DNA of 64,000 bases from Flavobacterium sp. ENC. GTDB lineage: Bacteria > Bacteroidota > Bacteroidia > Flavobacteriales > Flavobacteriaceae. The position numbers were made by a program, and so were the translations under genes. Shown piece by piece: positions 17,650 through 25,713 of this stretch. The stretch lies in contig NZ_JAJMOY010000002.1 of assembly GCF_020991415.1 (NCBI RefSeq), positions 903,841 through 967,840 on the forward strand, written 5' to 3'. The notes under the pieces were generated by a model. It searched no databases and had not been told where the DNA came from. It worked only from the letters and a program-made list of their open reading frames with translations. Within the stretch, counting starts at the first letter, position 1; each line of letters opens with the position of its first letter.

Positions 17650-17757
17650 ATGGAAGATAAAAAAACAAAAAAATGGAAAAAAAGCTACACCTACGTTTTG
17701 GTAGCCAATGCTGTTTACATTCTGATTTTTTTCCTAATCATGCAATTATACTCATAA
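17650..17757 (+). CDS. 35-residue single-helix membrane peptide, possible symporter partner
   Basis: An ATG at 17650 opens 35 codons ending at TAA 17755-17757, three bases before the symporter start. The peptide has a strongly basic N-terminus (MEDKKTKKWKKSY) then one hydrophobic helix (VLVANAVYILIFFLIM) and a short tail, as in genuine single-span small proteins. It sits 10 bases after the deacetylase stop and is tightly packed in the operon. Some SSS-family symporters have small membrane partner subunits, so an accessory-subunit role is a reasonable guess; there is no recognised family name. Confidence 0.7.
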   Translation: MEDKKTKKWKKSYTYVLVANAVYILIFFLIMQLYS

Positions 17758-17760
17758 CCT

Positions 17761-19491
17761 ATGCAACTATTTGACTGGATTGTACTTATTGTTACACTTT
17801 TGTTTATTGTGGGTTACGGCTCATGGAAAACCAAGGGAAGTAAAAATGTCGAGGATTTCATTTTAGGAAATCATGAAACTCCATGGTATACCGTTGGGCT
17901 TTCTGTCATGGCCACTCAGGCAAGTGCAATTACCTTCTTGTCGACTCCGGGACAGGCGTATCATGACGGAATGGGTTTTGTGCAATTTTACTTTGGATTG
18001 CCAATTGCGATGATTGTCATTTGCGTTACTTTTATTCCCCTGTATCACAAAAGTAAAGTTTTTACAGCCTATGAATTTCTTGAAAAACGTTTTGACATAA
18101 AAACACGTTCGCTGGCGGCCATTCTTTTTCTGGTACAAAGAGGCCTCGGAACCGGACTTACCATTTATGCTCCCGCCATTATCCTGTCGGCACTTTTAGG
18201 CTGGAACCTGACTTTTATGAACATCATGATTGGGGTATTGGTTATTATCTATACTTTTTCAGGGGGAACCAAAGCGGTGAATGTCACTCAAAAACAGCAG
18301 ATGTTTGTGATTATGACCGGAATGTTTATCACCTTTTTCCTGATTCTGCATTACCTTCCAAATGATATGACTTTTACCAGTGCACTTCATATTGCAGGAG
18401 CAAATGATAAAATGAATATTGTTGACTTTTCCTTTAATCCCGAAGAAAAATATACCTTCTGGAGTGGAATTACCGGTGGTTTTTTCCTGGCACTAGCCTA
18501 TTTTGGAACAGATCAGTCGCAGGTGGGACGTTATTTATCAGGAAAATCAGTTCGTGAAAGCCAGATGGGACTTATCATGAACGGCCTGCTAAAAGTACCG
18601 ATGCAGTTTTTTATCCTGCTTACGGGTGTAATGGTTTTTGTATTCTTTCAATTCAATCCGGTACCGTTAAATTTCAATCCGAATAATAAAATTGTCATTG
18701 AAAAGTCCGCTTTTAAAGAAGAGTATCATGTTTTAGAGAAAAAACTAAACACACTTTCTGAAGATAAAAAAGTAATCAATTTATTATACATTGATCAGTT
18801 GAATCAGGATTATGACAATCCTATTTTAAGAAAAGAACTGGTGGCTTTATCCAATAAAGAAAAAGACCTCAGGGATCGTGCCAAGGAAATAATTTCTAAA
18901 GCGGACAGTAACAGTGAAACCAATGATAAGGACTATGTGTTTTTTCACTTCATCCTGCATTATTTACCAAAAGGCCTTATCGGATTACTGCTGGCTGTGA
19001 TTCTTTCCGCTGCCATGTCCTCGACAGCATCAGGGTTGAATGCTTTGGCTTCTACAACGGCTATAGATATTTACAAACGAAATCTGAAAACCGAAAAATC
19101 AGAGAAACATTACCTGAATGCAACCAAATTTTTCACGCTTTTCTGGGGAATTATTGCCATCCTGTTTGCCTGTGTCGGAACATTATTCGAAAACCTGATT
19201 CAGTTGGTCAACATTATCGGATCTATTTTTTACGGAACCGTTTTGGGAATCTTCTTAGTTGGTTTTTACCTGCGTCGCGTTCAGGCAAAAGCCATGTTCT
19301 ACAGTGCCATCATGAGTCAGATCACCATTTTTGTGATTTATTATTTCATGATTTACATTTACCCAAGCGGTCAGGAAAAACTGGGTTATTTATGGCTGAA
19401 TTTCATTGGTGCGATTTTAACCATTGTATTATCGTTATTAATGCAGCTTTTGGTATTTAAGAGAAATGAGCTTGAAATGAATGAGTTGTAG
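17761..19491 (+). CDS. Sodium:solute symporter (SSS family)
   Basis: A 576-residue polytopic protein with about thirteen helices. SSS features include FILGNHETPWYTVGLSVMAT near residue 35, the sodium-site region AYFGTDQSQVGRYLSGKS (about 245-262) and the LSAAMSSTASGLNALAST segment (about 418-435). An unusually long charged, coiled-coil-like insert lies at about residues 305-385, between two helices. Transports a solute with sodium across the inner membrane; the pairing with a PIG-L deacetylase suggests a sugar or deacetylated amino sugar, which is inference. Last gene of the three-gene unit. Confidence 0.9.
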   Translation: MQLFDWIVLIVTLLFIVGYGSWKTKGSKNVEDFILGNHETPWYTVGLSVMATQASAITFLSTPGQAYHDGMGFVQFYFGLPIAMIVICVTFIPLYHKSKVFTAYEFLEKRFDIKTRSLAAILFLVQRGLGTGLTIYAPAIILSALLGWNLTFMNIMIGVLVIIYTFSGGTKAVNVTQKQQMFVIMTGMFITFFLILHYLPNDMTFTSALHIAGANDKMNIVDFSFNPEEKYTFWSGITGGFFLALAYFGTDQSQVGRYLSGKSVRESQMGLIMNGLLKVPMQFFILLTGVMVFVFFQFNPVPLNFNPNNKIVIEKSAFKEEYHVLEKKLNTLSEDKKVINLLYIDQLNQDYDNPILRKELVALSNKEKDLRDRAKEIISKADSNSETNDKDYVFFHFILHYLPKGLIGLLLAVILSAAMSSTASGLNALASTTAIDIYKRNLKTEKSEKHYLNATKFFTLFWGIIAILFACVGTLFENLIQLVNIIGSIFYGTVLGIFLVGFYLRRVQAKAMFYSAIMSQITIFVIYYFMIYIYPSGQEKLGYLWLNFIGAILTIVLSLLMQLLVFKRNELEMNEL

Positions 19492-19606
19492 TTTAATGGG
19501 TCTATGTAGAGGACAGAGATTTTACTGATGCAACGGATTTTTAAGCAATAACAATACAAGTGTAGATGTAAATCTGTTCATGAATAAATCCTGATGCTAA
19601 ATTATC

Positions 19607-19614
19607 TATCTTTG
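19607..19614 (+). promoter_or_regulatory. -7 promoter element for the four-helix membrane protein
   Basis: TATCTTTG matches TANNTTTG, 27 bases before the ATG at 19642. Confidence 0.4.
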
Positions 19615-19641
19615 AGAAGCTAACCCTTGATAAAATGCCTC

Positions 19642-20271
19642 ATGATGAAAGATTTAAAAAAATACAGCAATAAAACCAAAGCTGCTTTCATTTTACTTGT
19701 TGTGATGCTTATCATTATTGTTAGCAATTTCAATACGCTTGAGAACTCAAAAAATGTCAACGAAAATATCAATGCCATTTATAAAGACCGACTGGTTGTG
19801 GCACACTATATTTTTCAGTATTCGAAAGAGCTTCATTTTATAAAAACAGAAGCAGAACAACTAAATCTGAGCGATACTACCAAAAAGAATGAGATTACTA
19901 CGACCTTAACAGTCATTCATTCCATAGATGATTTATACAGCAAAACGGTTTTGACTCCAAAAGAGAAAAGGTATTTTGAGGCTTTTTTAAATTCCTGTGA
20001 AACAATCCGGTTACAATCGCAAAACAATAACTGGAAACAGGTTTCACAATCAGGTGCTGAAGCTTTGATAACTTTAGAATTGTTGTCTGAAATTCAGATC
20101 ACCGAAGGAAAAGCAAAACTAAAAGCGGCAAATGAGATGTACAACGGGAACAATAGCCTCGGACAGCTTCAGATTGCCTTACTTATTATTCTGGGCGGAA
20201 TCACCTTCTATTTATTAATTATAAAAAAGAAAAAAACAATCCGGATCCCGGAACCGCCGAGTTTGAATTGA
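19642..20271 (+). CDS. Membrane protein with chemoreceptor-like four-helix extracytoplasmic domain
   Basis: A protein of about 209 residues (start at 19642 or 19645; the frame also has a TTG at 19627). One helix near residues 13-31, a helical extracytoplasmic region of about 145 residues (ENSKNVNENINAIYKDRLV and on), a second helix near residues 180-198, and a short basic cytoplasmic tail. This is the layout of the four-helix-bundle sensor module of chemoreceptors and histidine kinases, but no HAMP, methyl-accepting or kinase domain follows. It may pass signals to a separate protein or be a structural membrane protein. Function unknown. Confidence 0.65.
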   Translation: MMKDLKKYSNKTKAAFILLVVMLIIIVSNFNTLENSKNVNENINAIYKDRLVVAHYIFQYSKELHFIKTEAEQLNLSDTTKKNEITTTLTVIHSIDDLYSKTVLTPKEKRYFEAFLNSCETIRLQSQNNNWKQVSQSGAEALITLELLSEIQITEGKAKLKAANEMYNGNNSLGQLQIALLIILGGITFYLLIIKKKKTIRIPEPPSLN

Positions 20272-20281
20272 GTTTTGGGTT

Positions 20282-20365
20282 GTGAGTTATGAATTGTGAG
20301 TTGTGAATTGTGAATTGTGAGTTGTGAGTTGTGAGTTGTGAGTTGTGAGTTGTGAGTTGTGAGTT
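20282..20365. repeat. Tandem heptanucleotide repeat, GTGAGTT
   Basis: Twelve consecutive seven-base units: nine GTGAGTT, two GTGAATT and one ATGAATT, lying between two convergent genes. The reverse strand is open for 76 codons here only because the unit lacks stop codons in that frame. Confidence 0.9.
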
Positions 20366-20367
20366 AT

Positions 20368-20407
20368 AAAAAAATCCAAATCCCAATAAATTGGAATTTG
20401 GATTTTT
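20368..20407. terminator. Bidirectional terminator between convergent genes
   Basis: AAAATCCAAATCCCAAT (20371-20387) pairs with ATTGGAATTTGGATTTT (20390-20406), one mismatch. A and T runs flank the stem on both sides. Confidence 0.75.
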
Positions 20408-20429
20408 AATATTTTGGAATTTCAGAATT

Positions 20430-21272
20430 TTATCTGCTCCACTCAGCAATACTGTCTTTGTTCATTTTTACGTAATCCTGATTGTTGGCTGTTTCAGCAG
20501 CGGCTAAAGAAAGTTTTGCCGTTTCGATCGCTCCTTTTTTATCGCCTTGTTTGGCCTGGATTAATGATTTTAATCGTAAGATAAAATAAGGTTTATCCGT
20601 ACTCATATCCAAAGATTTATCTACATAAGTTCTAGCATCTGCAATGTTTCCGTTAGATTGGAATAAGTATTGTGACGCAGCAAAATAATCGTTTGCTGTC
20701 GGTCCTGCCAAAGTCTTTTCAATGCTTGTTACTGCTGTTTTTGCTGTCGGAACTTCGAATTTTAAAGCTACATGTGAGTTTTCCCACGCGATTTCAAGAA
20801 AAGCGAAATTTGGATCTAAACCATTAATTCCAATCGTAAAAGTTTCAACGGGAGTTGGTAAAGCATTTTCTTTAACCGTAGTTTTCAAAGCTACATTCGC
20901 ATCACTCCAGTTTTCAGGTAATCCCCAATTGTCTGTAGTACTGTAAAAAATCACTTCCCAGCTTTCAATTTTAGGAATAGTATAAATTGCATATTTTCCT
21001 TTTTTTAAGGTTTTACCATCAATCACCACATCATCGCTAAAGCTGATTATCGTGTTTTCGTTAGCACCGGTTCTCCACAATTTTCCAAACGGAACTAAAT
21101 TTCCGAAGACCGCTCTTCCTCTCGCACCCGGTCTTGAATATGTAACTTCGACATCCGTTAAACCAACGGTCTGTTTGATATAGGCTTTTGGACTCGCTTG
21201 TGGTGTTTTTACCTGTGCTTCCGAGACAAAAGGCGCCATAATAATGGCTAATGCAATAATTAGTTTTTTCAT
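20430..21272 (-). CDS. DUF2911 family secreted protein
   Basis: A 280-residue protein with a signal peptide (residues 1-19, ending SEAQ). The DUF2911 core covers about residues 25-175, with VTYSRPGARGR, FGKLWRTGANENT and KKGKYAIYTIP. The C-terminal 100 residues look helical and TPR-like (FAASQYLFQSNGNIADA and AKLSLAAAETANN). DUF2911 proteins are common in Bacteroidota and are thought to be periplasmic; the function is unknown. A good promoter lies upstream. Confidence 0.88.
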   Translation of the reverse strand: MKKLIIALAIIMAPFVSEAQVKTPQASPKAYIKQTVGLTDVEVTYSRPGARGRAVFGNLVPFGKLWRTGANENTIISFSDDVVIDGKTLKKGKYAIYTIPKIESWEVIFYSTTDNWGLPENWSDANVALKTTVKENALPTPVETFTIGINGLDPNFAFLEIAWENSHVALKFEVPTAKTAVTSIEKTLAGPTANDYFAASQYLFQSNGNIADARTYVDKSLDMSTDKPYFILRLKSLIQAKQGDKKGAIETAKLSLAAAETANNQDYVKMNKDSIAEWSR

Positions 21273-21298
21273 TTAGTCTTAAGTTTATTTGTTTTGTT

Positions 21299-21326
21299 CA
21301 AATTTACAAATTCAATTAGCGAACAA
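21299..21326 (-). promoter_or_regulatory. Promoter of the DUF2911 gene
   Basis: On the minus strand TTG (21326-21324), 17 bases, then TAAATTTG (21306-21299). This fits both boxes and the spacing of the Bacteroidota promoter; the start codon is 27 bases downstream. Confidence 0.65.
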
Positions 21327-21345
21327 ATGTTAAATTTTATATAAT

Positions 21346-22008
21346 TCAGGCGCTTAAATGTGATATTTTTTCAGCGTTTAATTCCTTAAAATCATCGATA
21401 ATTAAATCCGCAGCAGACAGATCCTGCAATTTAGAATGATGGCTGTTATAACCGATACACAAAAGATTTGCGGCTTTGGCTGCCTTTACGCCATTGGTAC
21501 TGTCCTCAATTACAATACAATTTTCCTTTGGAGCAACTGACAAAGAAGCGGCATGAAGAAAAATAGCGGGATTTGGTTTTGACTGCGGAAAATCTTCGCC
21601 ACTTACAATATGTGTGAAGTATGGGTGAAGCTTAAATCGGGTAAAAACGCGTTCAATTGTTACTTTAGACGCTGAAGAAGCCAGTATCAACTGAATTCCG
21701 CTTGCGTATAAATCTTTAATGAGATCTTCTACTCCTTCGAGCAGATACAGATCTTCTTTTGTATCAAAGGCATCATTAAAAATATTTCTTTTTCTTTGAA
21801 TTAAATCCTCTACTTCCTGCTCTATCGTAGGAAAAAATCCTTTTAGGGCCTGAAAAGTATTACGCGTGGAAAATCCCGTAAACGAAGTGTACATTTCTTC
21901 CGACACATCAATATCCAATTCAGAGAATTGCTTGTAATAGGAATAACGGTGAACGGGTTCTGTGTCTACAATGACACCATCCATATCAAAAATTACTGTT
22001 TTTATCAT
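21346..22008 (-). CDS. HAD-superfamily phosphatase, beta-phosphoglucomutase-like
   Basis: A 220-residue HAD protein with nucleophile motif FDMDGVIVDTEP (Asp8, Asp10), a helical cap domain (about residues 16-85), motif II LASSAS, Lys near SKPNPAIFL and motif IV CIVIEDSTNGVKAA. The cap and motif spacing match the subfamily of beta-phosphoglucomutases and small sugar-phosphate phosphatases. The substrate cannot be told from sequence. It lies downstream of tcdA on the same strand, separated by a repeat-filled 197-base gap. Confidence 0.85.
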   Translation of the reverse strand: MIKTVIFDMDGVIVDTEPVHRYSYYKQFSELDIDVSEEMYTSFTGFSTRNTFQALKGFFPTIEQEVEDLIQRKRNIFNDAFDTKEDLYLLEGVEDLIKDLYASGIQLILASSASKVTIERVFTRFKLHPYFTHIVSGEDFPQSKPNPAIFLHAASLSVAPKENCIVIEDSTNGVKAAKAANLLCIGYNSHHSKLQDLSAADLIIDDFKELNAEKISHLSA

Positions 22009-22064
22009 TTTTTTTAAAGGGGCTAAGAGGCTAAGGCGCTAAGGTTCTGAGGTTTTGTTTTTTT

Positions 22065-22206
22065 GTTTCAGGTTTCAAGTTTCAGGTTTTAGGGTATGTT
22101 GTAACTTTGTCAATTTTTTAAAACTTGAAACTCAAACTTGAAACTCAAACTTGAAACTTGAAACTTGAAACTTGAAACTTCAAACGTGAAACTTGAAACC
22201 TGAAAC
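22065..22206. repeat. Heptamer repeat array bounded by a perfect 19-bp inverted repeat
   Basis: GTTTCAGGTTTCAAGTTTC at 22065-22083 is the exact reverse complement of 22188-22206, the last base of which is in the tcdA stop codon. Between them, from about 22129, runs a degenerate array of AAACTTG units. To the left (22025-22058) is a GCTAAG/AAGGTTCTGAGG segment that is the reverse complement of the repeat before the UbiA gene. Confidence 0.85.
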
Positions 22207-22922
22207 TATTCTTTCTTCAGCAAATGTCTTATGACAGTTTCTGCGGCGTGAAGTCCAAATAATCCGGGCATGTAACTGTTGGTTCCGTAGAATGATTTTT
22301 TGAAATTTTTACCGTCTGTCAGTTTTAAGCTTTTGGTATCCTGGATTTCAGAAGAGAAAACTACTTTCAACTTGTTGATTTTAGCTTCTCTAAGACGCTT
22401 ACGAATTGTTTTGGAAAAATAGCAGTTTATGGTTTTGGAGATATCCGCCACTTTTACTTTGGAAGCCAGCATTTTTCCGCCTGCTCCCATACTGCTGATA
22501 ATTTTTACTCTTTTACGTTTTGCTGCGAAAATTAAATTTAATTTGGGCGTGATACTGTCGATACAGTCCAAAACGTAATCAAACTCGGGAGAAACGATTT
22601 CAAAGGCACGTTCCGGAGATAAAAATTCCTGGACACGTGTTAGTTTTAGTTCCGGATTTATATCCATTAAACGATCTCCTACAATTTTGATCTTGGCTTC
22701 GCCAACTGTAGAATGCAAAGCCGGTAATTGTCTGTTAATATTGGTAATGTCTACCACGTCTCCATCAACAATAGTCATGCTTCCTACTCCGGCCCTGGCC
22801 AGAAACTCAGCTGCAAATGATCCGACACCACCTAAACCAACCACCAGCACATTGGAGTTTTTCAGGTTTTCTAATCCGTTTTTGGTAAATAAAAGCTCGG
22901 CTCTTTCTGTCCACTCTGCCAT
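22206..22922 (-). CDS. tcdA: tRNA threonylcarbamoyladenosine dehydratase TcdA
   Basis: A 238-residue ThiF/E1-like enzyme, which in E. coli turns t6A37 of tRNA into its cyclic form (ct6A) using ATP. Visible motifs are the ATP-binding loop VVGLGGVGSFAAEFLARAG (about residues 26-44), DGDVVDITNINRQ, the conserved DCIDSITPKLNL, and a C-terminal GTNSYMPGLFGLHAAE. Slightly shorter than E. coli TcdA (268 residues). It is followed by a TatD-like gene upstream on the same strand; the pair tcdA-tatD neighbourhood is common in Bacteroidota as far as I know. Stop codon overlaps the inverted repeat. Confidence 0.9.
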   Translation of the reverse strand: MAEWTERAELLFTKNGLENLKNSNVLVVGLGGVGSFAAEFLARAGVGSMTIVDGDVVDITNINRQLPALHSTVGEAKIKIVGDRLMDINPELKLTRVQEFLSPERAFEIVSPEFDYVLDCIDSITPKLNLIFAAKRKRVKIISSMGAGGKMLASKVKVADISKTINCYFSKTIRKRLREAKINKLKVVFSSEIQDTKSLKLTDGKNFKKSFYGTNSYMPGLFGLHAAETVIRHLLKKE

Positions 22923-22998
22923 ATCTCTGTCTTTTTGTTTAATTTTTATGTTTTTGTTTCAGGTTTCAGGTTTTAATTTTGTTGGGCTGAATACCCTT

Positions 22999-23646
22999 TT
23001 ATTTATGGAATACTCTTTTATAATTACTTGAAATTACCTCTCGTAATTCAGTATCATTTAAGCTTTTATACTTTGACGCTAAATCGTAAACCTCTTGTAT
23101 TGTTTCTTCAACTGTATCTGTTTCCAGAAAAAAACGGTCATTTGGAATCTCCTGAAAAACAGTTTTTAATTCCGGATTTCTTAACAGATATTTTCCAAAA
23201 GAAAGGTAAAATCCTTCTTTTATAAGCTGCTCTGCAAGCTGGCTGTTTTTTGAAAATCCATGTATAATCATCGGAGCGGTTACCTTCATCTTTTTCTTAA
23301 TCGCCATCACTTCCTGAAAAGCTGCCACGCAATGAATTACAACCGGTTTCTTATATTTTTCGGCAAGAAGCAATTGTTTTTCGAAAACTGAAGTCTGCAG
23401 CTCCAGTGGAATTTCAATTCGTTTGTCTAACCCGCATTCGCCAATGGCCAGACAATTTTGCGTTTGTAATTTTTCTTCGATAGTTTTCAAATCGGCCTCA
23501 ATTCTTCCTTCTGCAATATACCAGGGATGAATTCCAATGGAATAAAACGGAATTGCAGCATCAAATTCCCACGGATATTGATTCACCAGTTCCAAAATAT
23601 CAGACTGGTTTGTGAACCTATGGGTATGAAAATTAAAAAAATCCAT
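22999..23646 (-). CDS. TatD-family metal-dependent hydrolase
   Basis: A 215-residue TIM-barrel hydrolase. Visible metal-site motifs are FFNFHTHRF (HxH near the N-terminus), AIGECGLDKR, PVVIHC, MIIHGF and FFLETDT, the standard TatD set. Shorter than E. coli TatD (260 residues). TatD proteins are 3'-5' exonucleases or DNases; the cellular role here is not defined. The start is placed at the ATG at 23646, which overlaps the TGA stop of the preceding DUF1684 gene (TGATG), indicating coupled translation; the frame also has a TTG three bases upstream. Confidence 0.85.
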   Translation of the reverse strand: MDFFNFHTHRFTNQSDILELVNQYPWEFDAAIPFYSIGIHPWYIAEGRIEADLKTIEEKLQTQNCLAIGECGLDKRIEIPLELQTSVFEKQLLLAEKYKKPVVIHCVAAFQEVMAIKKKMKVTAPMIIHGFSKNSQLAEQLIKEGFYLSFGKYLLRNPELKTVFQEIPNDRFFLETDTVEETIQEVYDLASKYKSLNDTELREVISSNYKRVFHK

Positions 23647-24245
23647 CAATGAAAGGTTTTAACACCTGCTTTAATTTCAATTTTCAAATCATTTTCCAAA
23701 GGAACGAGCGGACAGGAATATTTATGATTGTAAGCACAATACGGATTGTACGCCTGATTAAAATCAACTGTGAGGGTCTCGCCTTTCGGGATTTTCAAAT
23801 CAATATATCGTCCGCCTATATAGCTTTCTTTACCTGAAGTCAAATCCGAAAAAGGCAGGAACAAATGGTCTTTGTACTCTTTTGTTTTAGAAAGATCAAT
23901 GCTTCTGTAAACATTCAATTGCAATGCAACACCTTCAATTTTAAAATACAACGTTCCGTATTTAATGTACTTTGGTGTTCTTGTTCCCGTGGTTTTCATT
24001 TCAAAAACCTTTTCGTTTTTCGCTTTTACCAATTTTGCATTCACAAAATATTTACCATTAACAGGATAAAAATCAAGAGTCTTAAACGACTTTAAATCTT
24101 CTTCCATAAGTGGACTGGTCTTAGCGTCAGCATATTCTGCGTTAATGGTCTTCTGAAATTTTTCGGCATCACTTTTATTGAATTTCTTTTGGCTAAAGCC
24201 GAAATTAAAAGCCAGCAGTAAAACAAATGCGATATTTTTTTTCAT
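23646..24245 (-). CDS. DUF1684 family secreted protein
   Basis: A 199-residue protein with a signal peptide (MKKNIAFVLLLAFNFGFSQ). The DUF1684 core has DFYPVNGKYFV, a central IKYGTLYFKIEG and the hallmark FNQAYNPYCAYN followed by CPLVPLEN near the C-terminus. Two or three cysteines in this last part are conserved-looking. The family is widespread in Bacteroidota and of unknown function. Start set at 24245; the TTG further upstream is less likely. Translationally coupled to the TatD-like gene. Confidence 0.87.
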   Translation of the reverse strand: MKKNIAFVLLLAFNFGFSQKKFNKSDAEKFQKTINAEYADAKTSPLMEEDLKSFKTLDFYPVNGKYFVNAKLVKAKNEKVFEMKTTGTRTPKYIKYGTLYFKIEGVALQLNVYRSIDLSKTKEYKDHLFLPFSDLTSGKESYIGGRYIDLKIPKGETLTVDFNQAYNPYCAYNHKYSCPLVPLENDLKIEIKAGVKTFH

Positions 24246-24314
24246 CGTGGAAATTTTATGCAAAAATAGTTTAAAAGTAACAAAGCAGCAACCGCTCTAC
24301 GTTACAAAGTTTTC

Positions 24315-24322
24315 TAACTTTG
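24315..24322 (+). promoter_or_regulatory. -7 promoter element for the MFS gene
   Basis: TAACTTTG matches TANNTTTG, 20 bases before the ATG at 24343, inside the divergent region between the DUF1684 and MFS genes. Confidence 0.45.
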
Positions 24323-24342
24323 TTGCAAATAACCTTTTTATA

Positions 24343-25560
24343 ATGCTCAAGACCGCTTTTACCCATTACATCAATAACTTCAGGGGATTTTCGAGAGAAA
24401 TATGGATACTTACACTTGTTACTTTTATTAATCGTGCCGGTACCATGGTGCTTCCTTTTTTGTCTAAATATTTAAAGGAAGACCTTCATTTTACCTACAA
24501 TCAGGTGGGCTGGATCATGGTTTCATTTGGTTTAGGATCGATGCTGGGTTCCTGGCTTGGCGGTAAATTGTCCGATAAAATTGGATTTTATAAGATCATG
24601 ATTTTTAGTTTATTTACCAGTGGGGTTTCCCTTTTCTTCGTACAATATATCACCACTTTCTGGGCGTTGTGCGCTGCCATGTTTGCATTGATGGTAATCG
24701 CAGATATGTTCCGGCCAGCCATGTTTGTCTCTTTAGGCGCTTATGCCAAACCGGAAAACAGAACGCGTGCCTTGACTTTAGTACGTTTAGCCGTAAATCT
24801 TGGCTTTGCCGCAGGCCCCGCTTTAGGAGGCCTGATTATTATGGGAATTGGATATCAGGGCTTGTTTTGGGTCGATGGATCTTCGTGCATTATCTCCATT
24901 TTAATCTTTGCCCTTTTGGTAAAGGAAAAGAAAAAAGTAACCCATGAGGATAAAATTGAAAGCGCCAAAGCTGTAAAATCGGTTTTTCATGACAGTATAT
25001 TCTGGGCTTTTTTATTCGTGAGTTTTGTAACTGCCATGATTTTCTTTCAGCTTTTTACCACTCTGCCCCTATATCACAATGAAAAATTTGGTTTAAGTGA
25101 ATTTCAGACAGGATTGCTAATGACGCTAAATGGGCTTCTTATTTTTGCTTTGGAAATGCCAACCGTTGGTTTTATGGAACGGAAAGGTTTTCCTAAAATA
25201 AAGATTATCATTCTGGGCTCCTTTATCATGTCGTTAAGTTTCTTTTTATTACTGATAAATGTCTGGGCCGGAATATTAGTGATTTCAATGATTTGTATTT
25301 CCATAGGTGAAATTCTAACCTTCCCTTTCTCTAATGCATTTGCCTTAAGCCGTGCGCCACGCGGTCAGGAAGGACAGTATATGGCACTTTATACCATGAG
25401 TTTTAGTCTTGCACATATTGTAAGTTCCAAAGTTGGTTTCGAAATTATCTCCAGACTGGGGTATCAGATCAATTGGTTTTTTATGGCGTGCATTGGAGTT
25501 ATCGCAACATTTTGTTGTCTCTGGATTAAGAAAGCTTTGATAGACGAAAAAATCTCTTAA
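24343..25560 (+). CDS. Major facilitator superfamily transporter
   Basis: A 405-residue protein with twelve predicted helices in two halves. The MFS motif A is recognisable as GSWLGGKLSDKIGFYK in the loop between helices 2 and 3. The first helix begins with REIWILTLVTFINRAGTMV. The closest general type is the drug/metabolite antiporter branch (MdtH/YajR-like), but the substrate is not known. Start set at 24343: the frame is open back to 24178 across the divergent promoter, but that region is covered by the DUF1684 gene's 5' end. Transcribed away from DUF1684. Confidence 0.85.
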   Translation: MLKTAFTHYINNFRGFSREIWILTLVTFINRAGTMVLPFLSKYLKEDLHFTYNQVGWIMVSFGLGSMLGSWLGGKLSDKIGFYKIMIFSLFTSGVSLFFVQYITTFWALCAAMFALMVIADMFRPAMFVSLGAYAKPENRTRALTLVRLAVNLGFAAGPALGGLIIMGIGYQGLFWVDGSSCIISILIFALLVKEKKKVTHEDKIESAKAVKSVFHDSIFWAFLFVSFVTAMIFFQLFTTLPLYHNEKFGLSEFQTGLLMTLNGLLIFALEMPTVGFMERKGFPKIKIIILGSFIMSLSFFLLLINVWAGILVISMICISIGEILTFPFSNAFALSRAPRGQEGQYMALYTMSFSLAHIVSSKVGFEIISRLGYQINWFFMACIGVIATFCCLWIKKALIDEKIS

Positions 25561-25651
25561 ATTTTAATTTCGATTTAAATACTTCATTTTCAATTTATTA
25601 ATCTTAAATTGAAATGCATTTCTATGTTATAAACTGAAAATTTAGTTAAAT

Positions 25652-25696
25652 AACTATTTTTATAGTTGTGTAACTAGAAAAATAGTTGTAGGTTTG
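25652..25696 (+). promoter_or_regulatory. Double palindromic operator overlapping the promoter of the BlaI-BlaR1-like pair
   Basis: Two 16-bp dyads lie 20 bp apart centre to centre: AACTATTTTTATAGTT (25652-25667, perfect 6-4-6 palindrome) and AACTAGAAAAATAGTT (25672-25687, one mismatch). TTG at 25666-25668 and TAGGTTTG at 25689-25696 form a promoter with a 20-bp spacer, so both dyads overlap it. BlaI-family repressors bind paired dyads over their own promoter, and the BlaI-like gene begins 17 bases downstream, so this is probably its autoregulatory operator. Confidence 0.7.
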
Positions 25697-25713
25697 AATT
25701 AAAATTAGAAAAC

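Noticed and set aside
20219..20449. Minus-strand frame encoding a repeated QLTTHNS peptide
   Set aside because: It is the translation of the GTGAGTT heptamer array; no start context and no homologous type.
24178..24342. 55-codon extension of the MFS frame upstream of 24343
   Set aside because: It overlaps the DUF1684 5' end and the divergent promoter, and gives no membrane-protein-like N-terminus.
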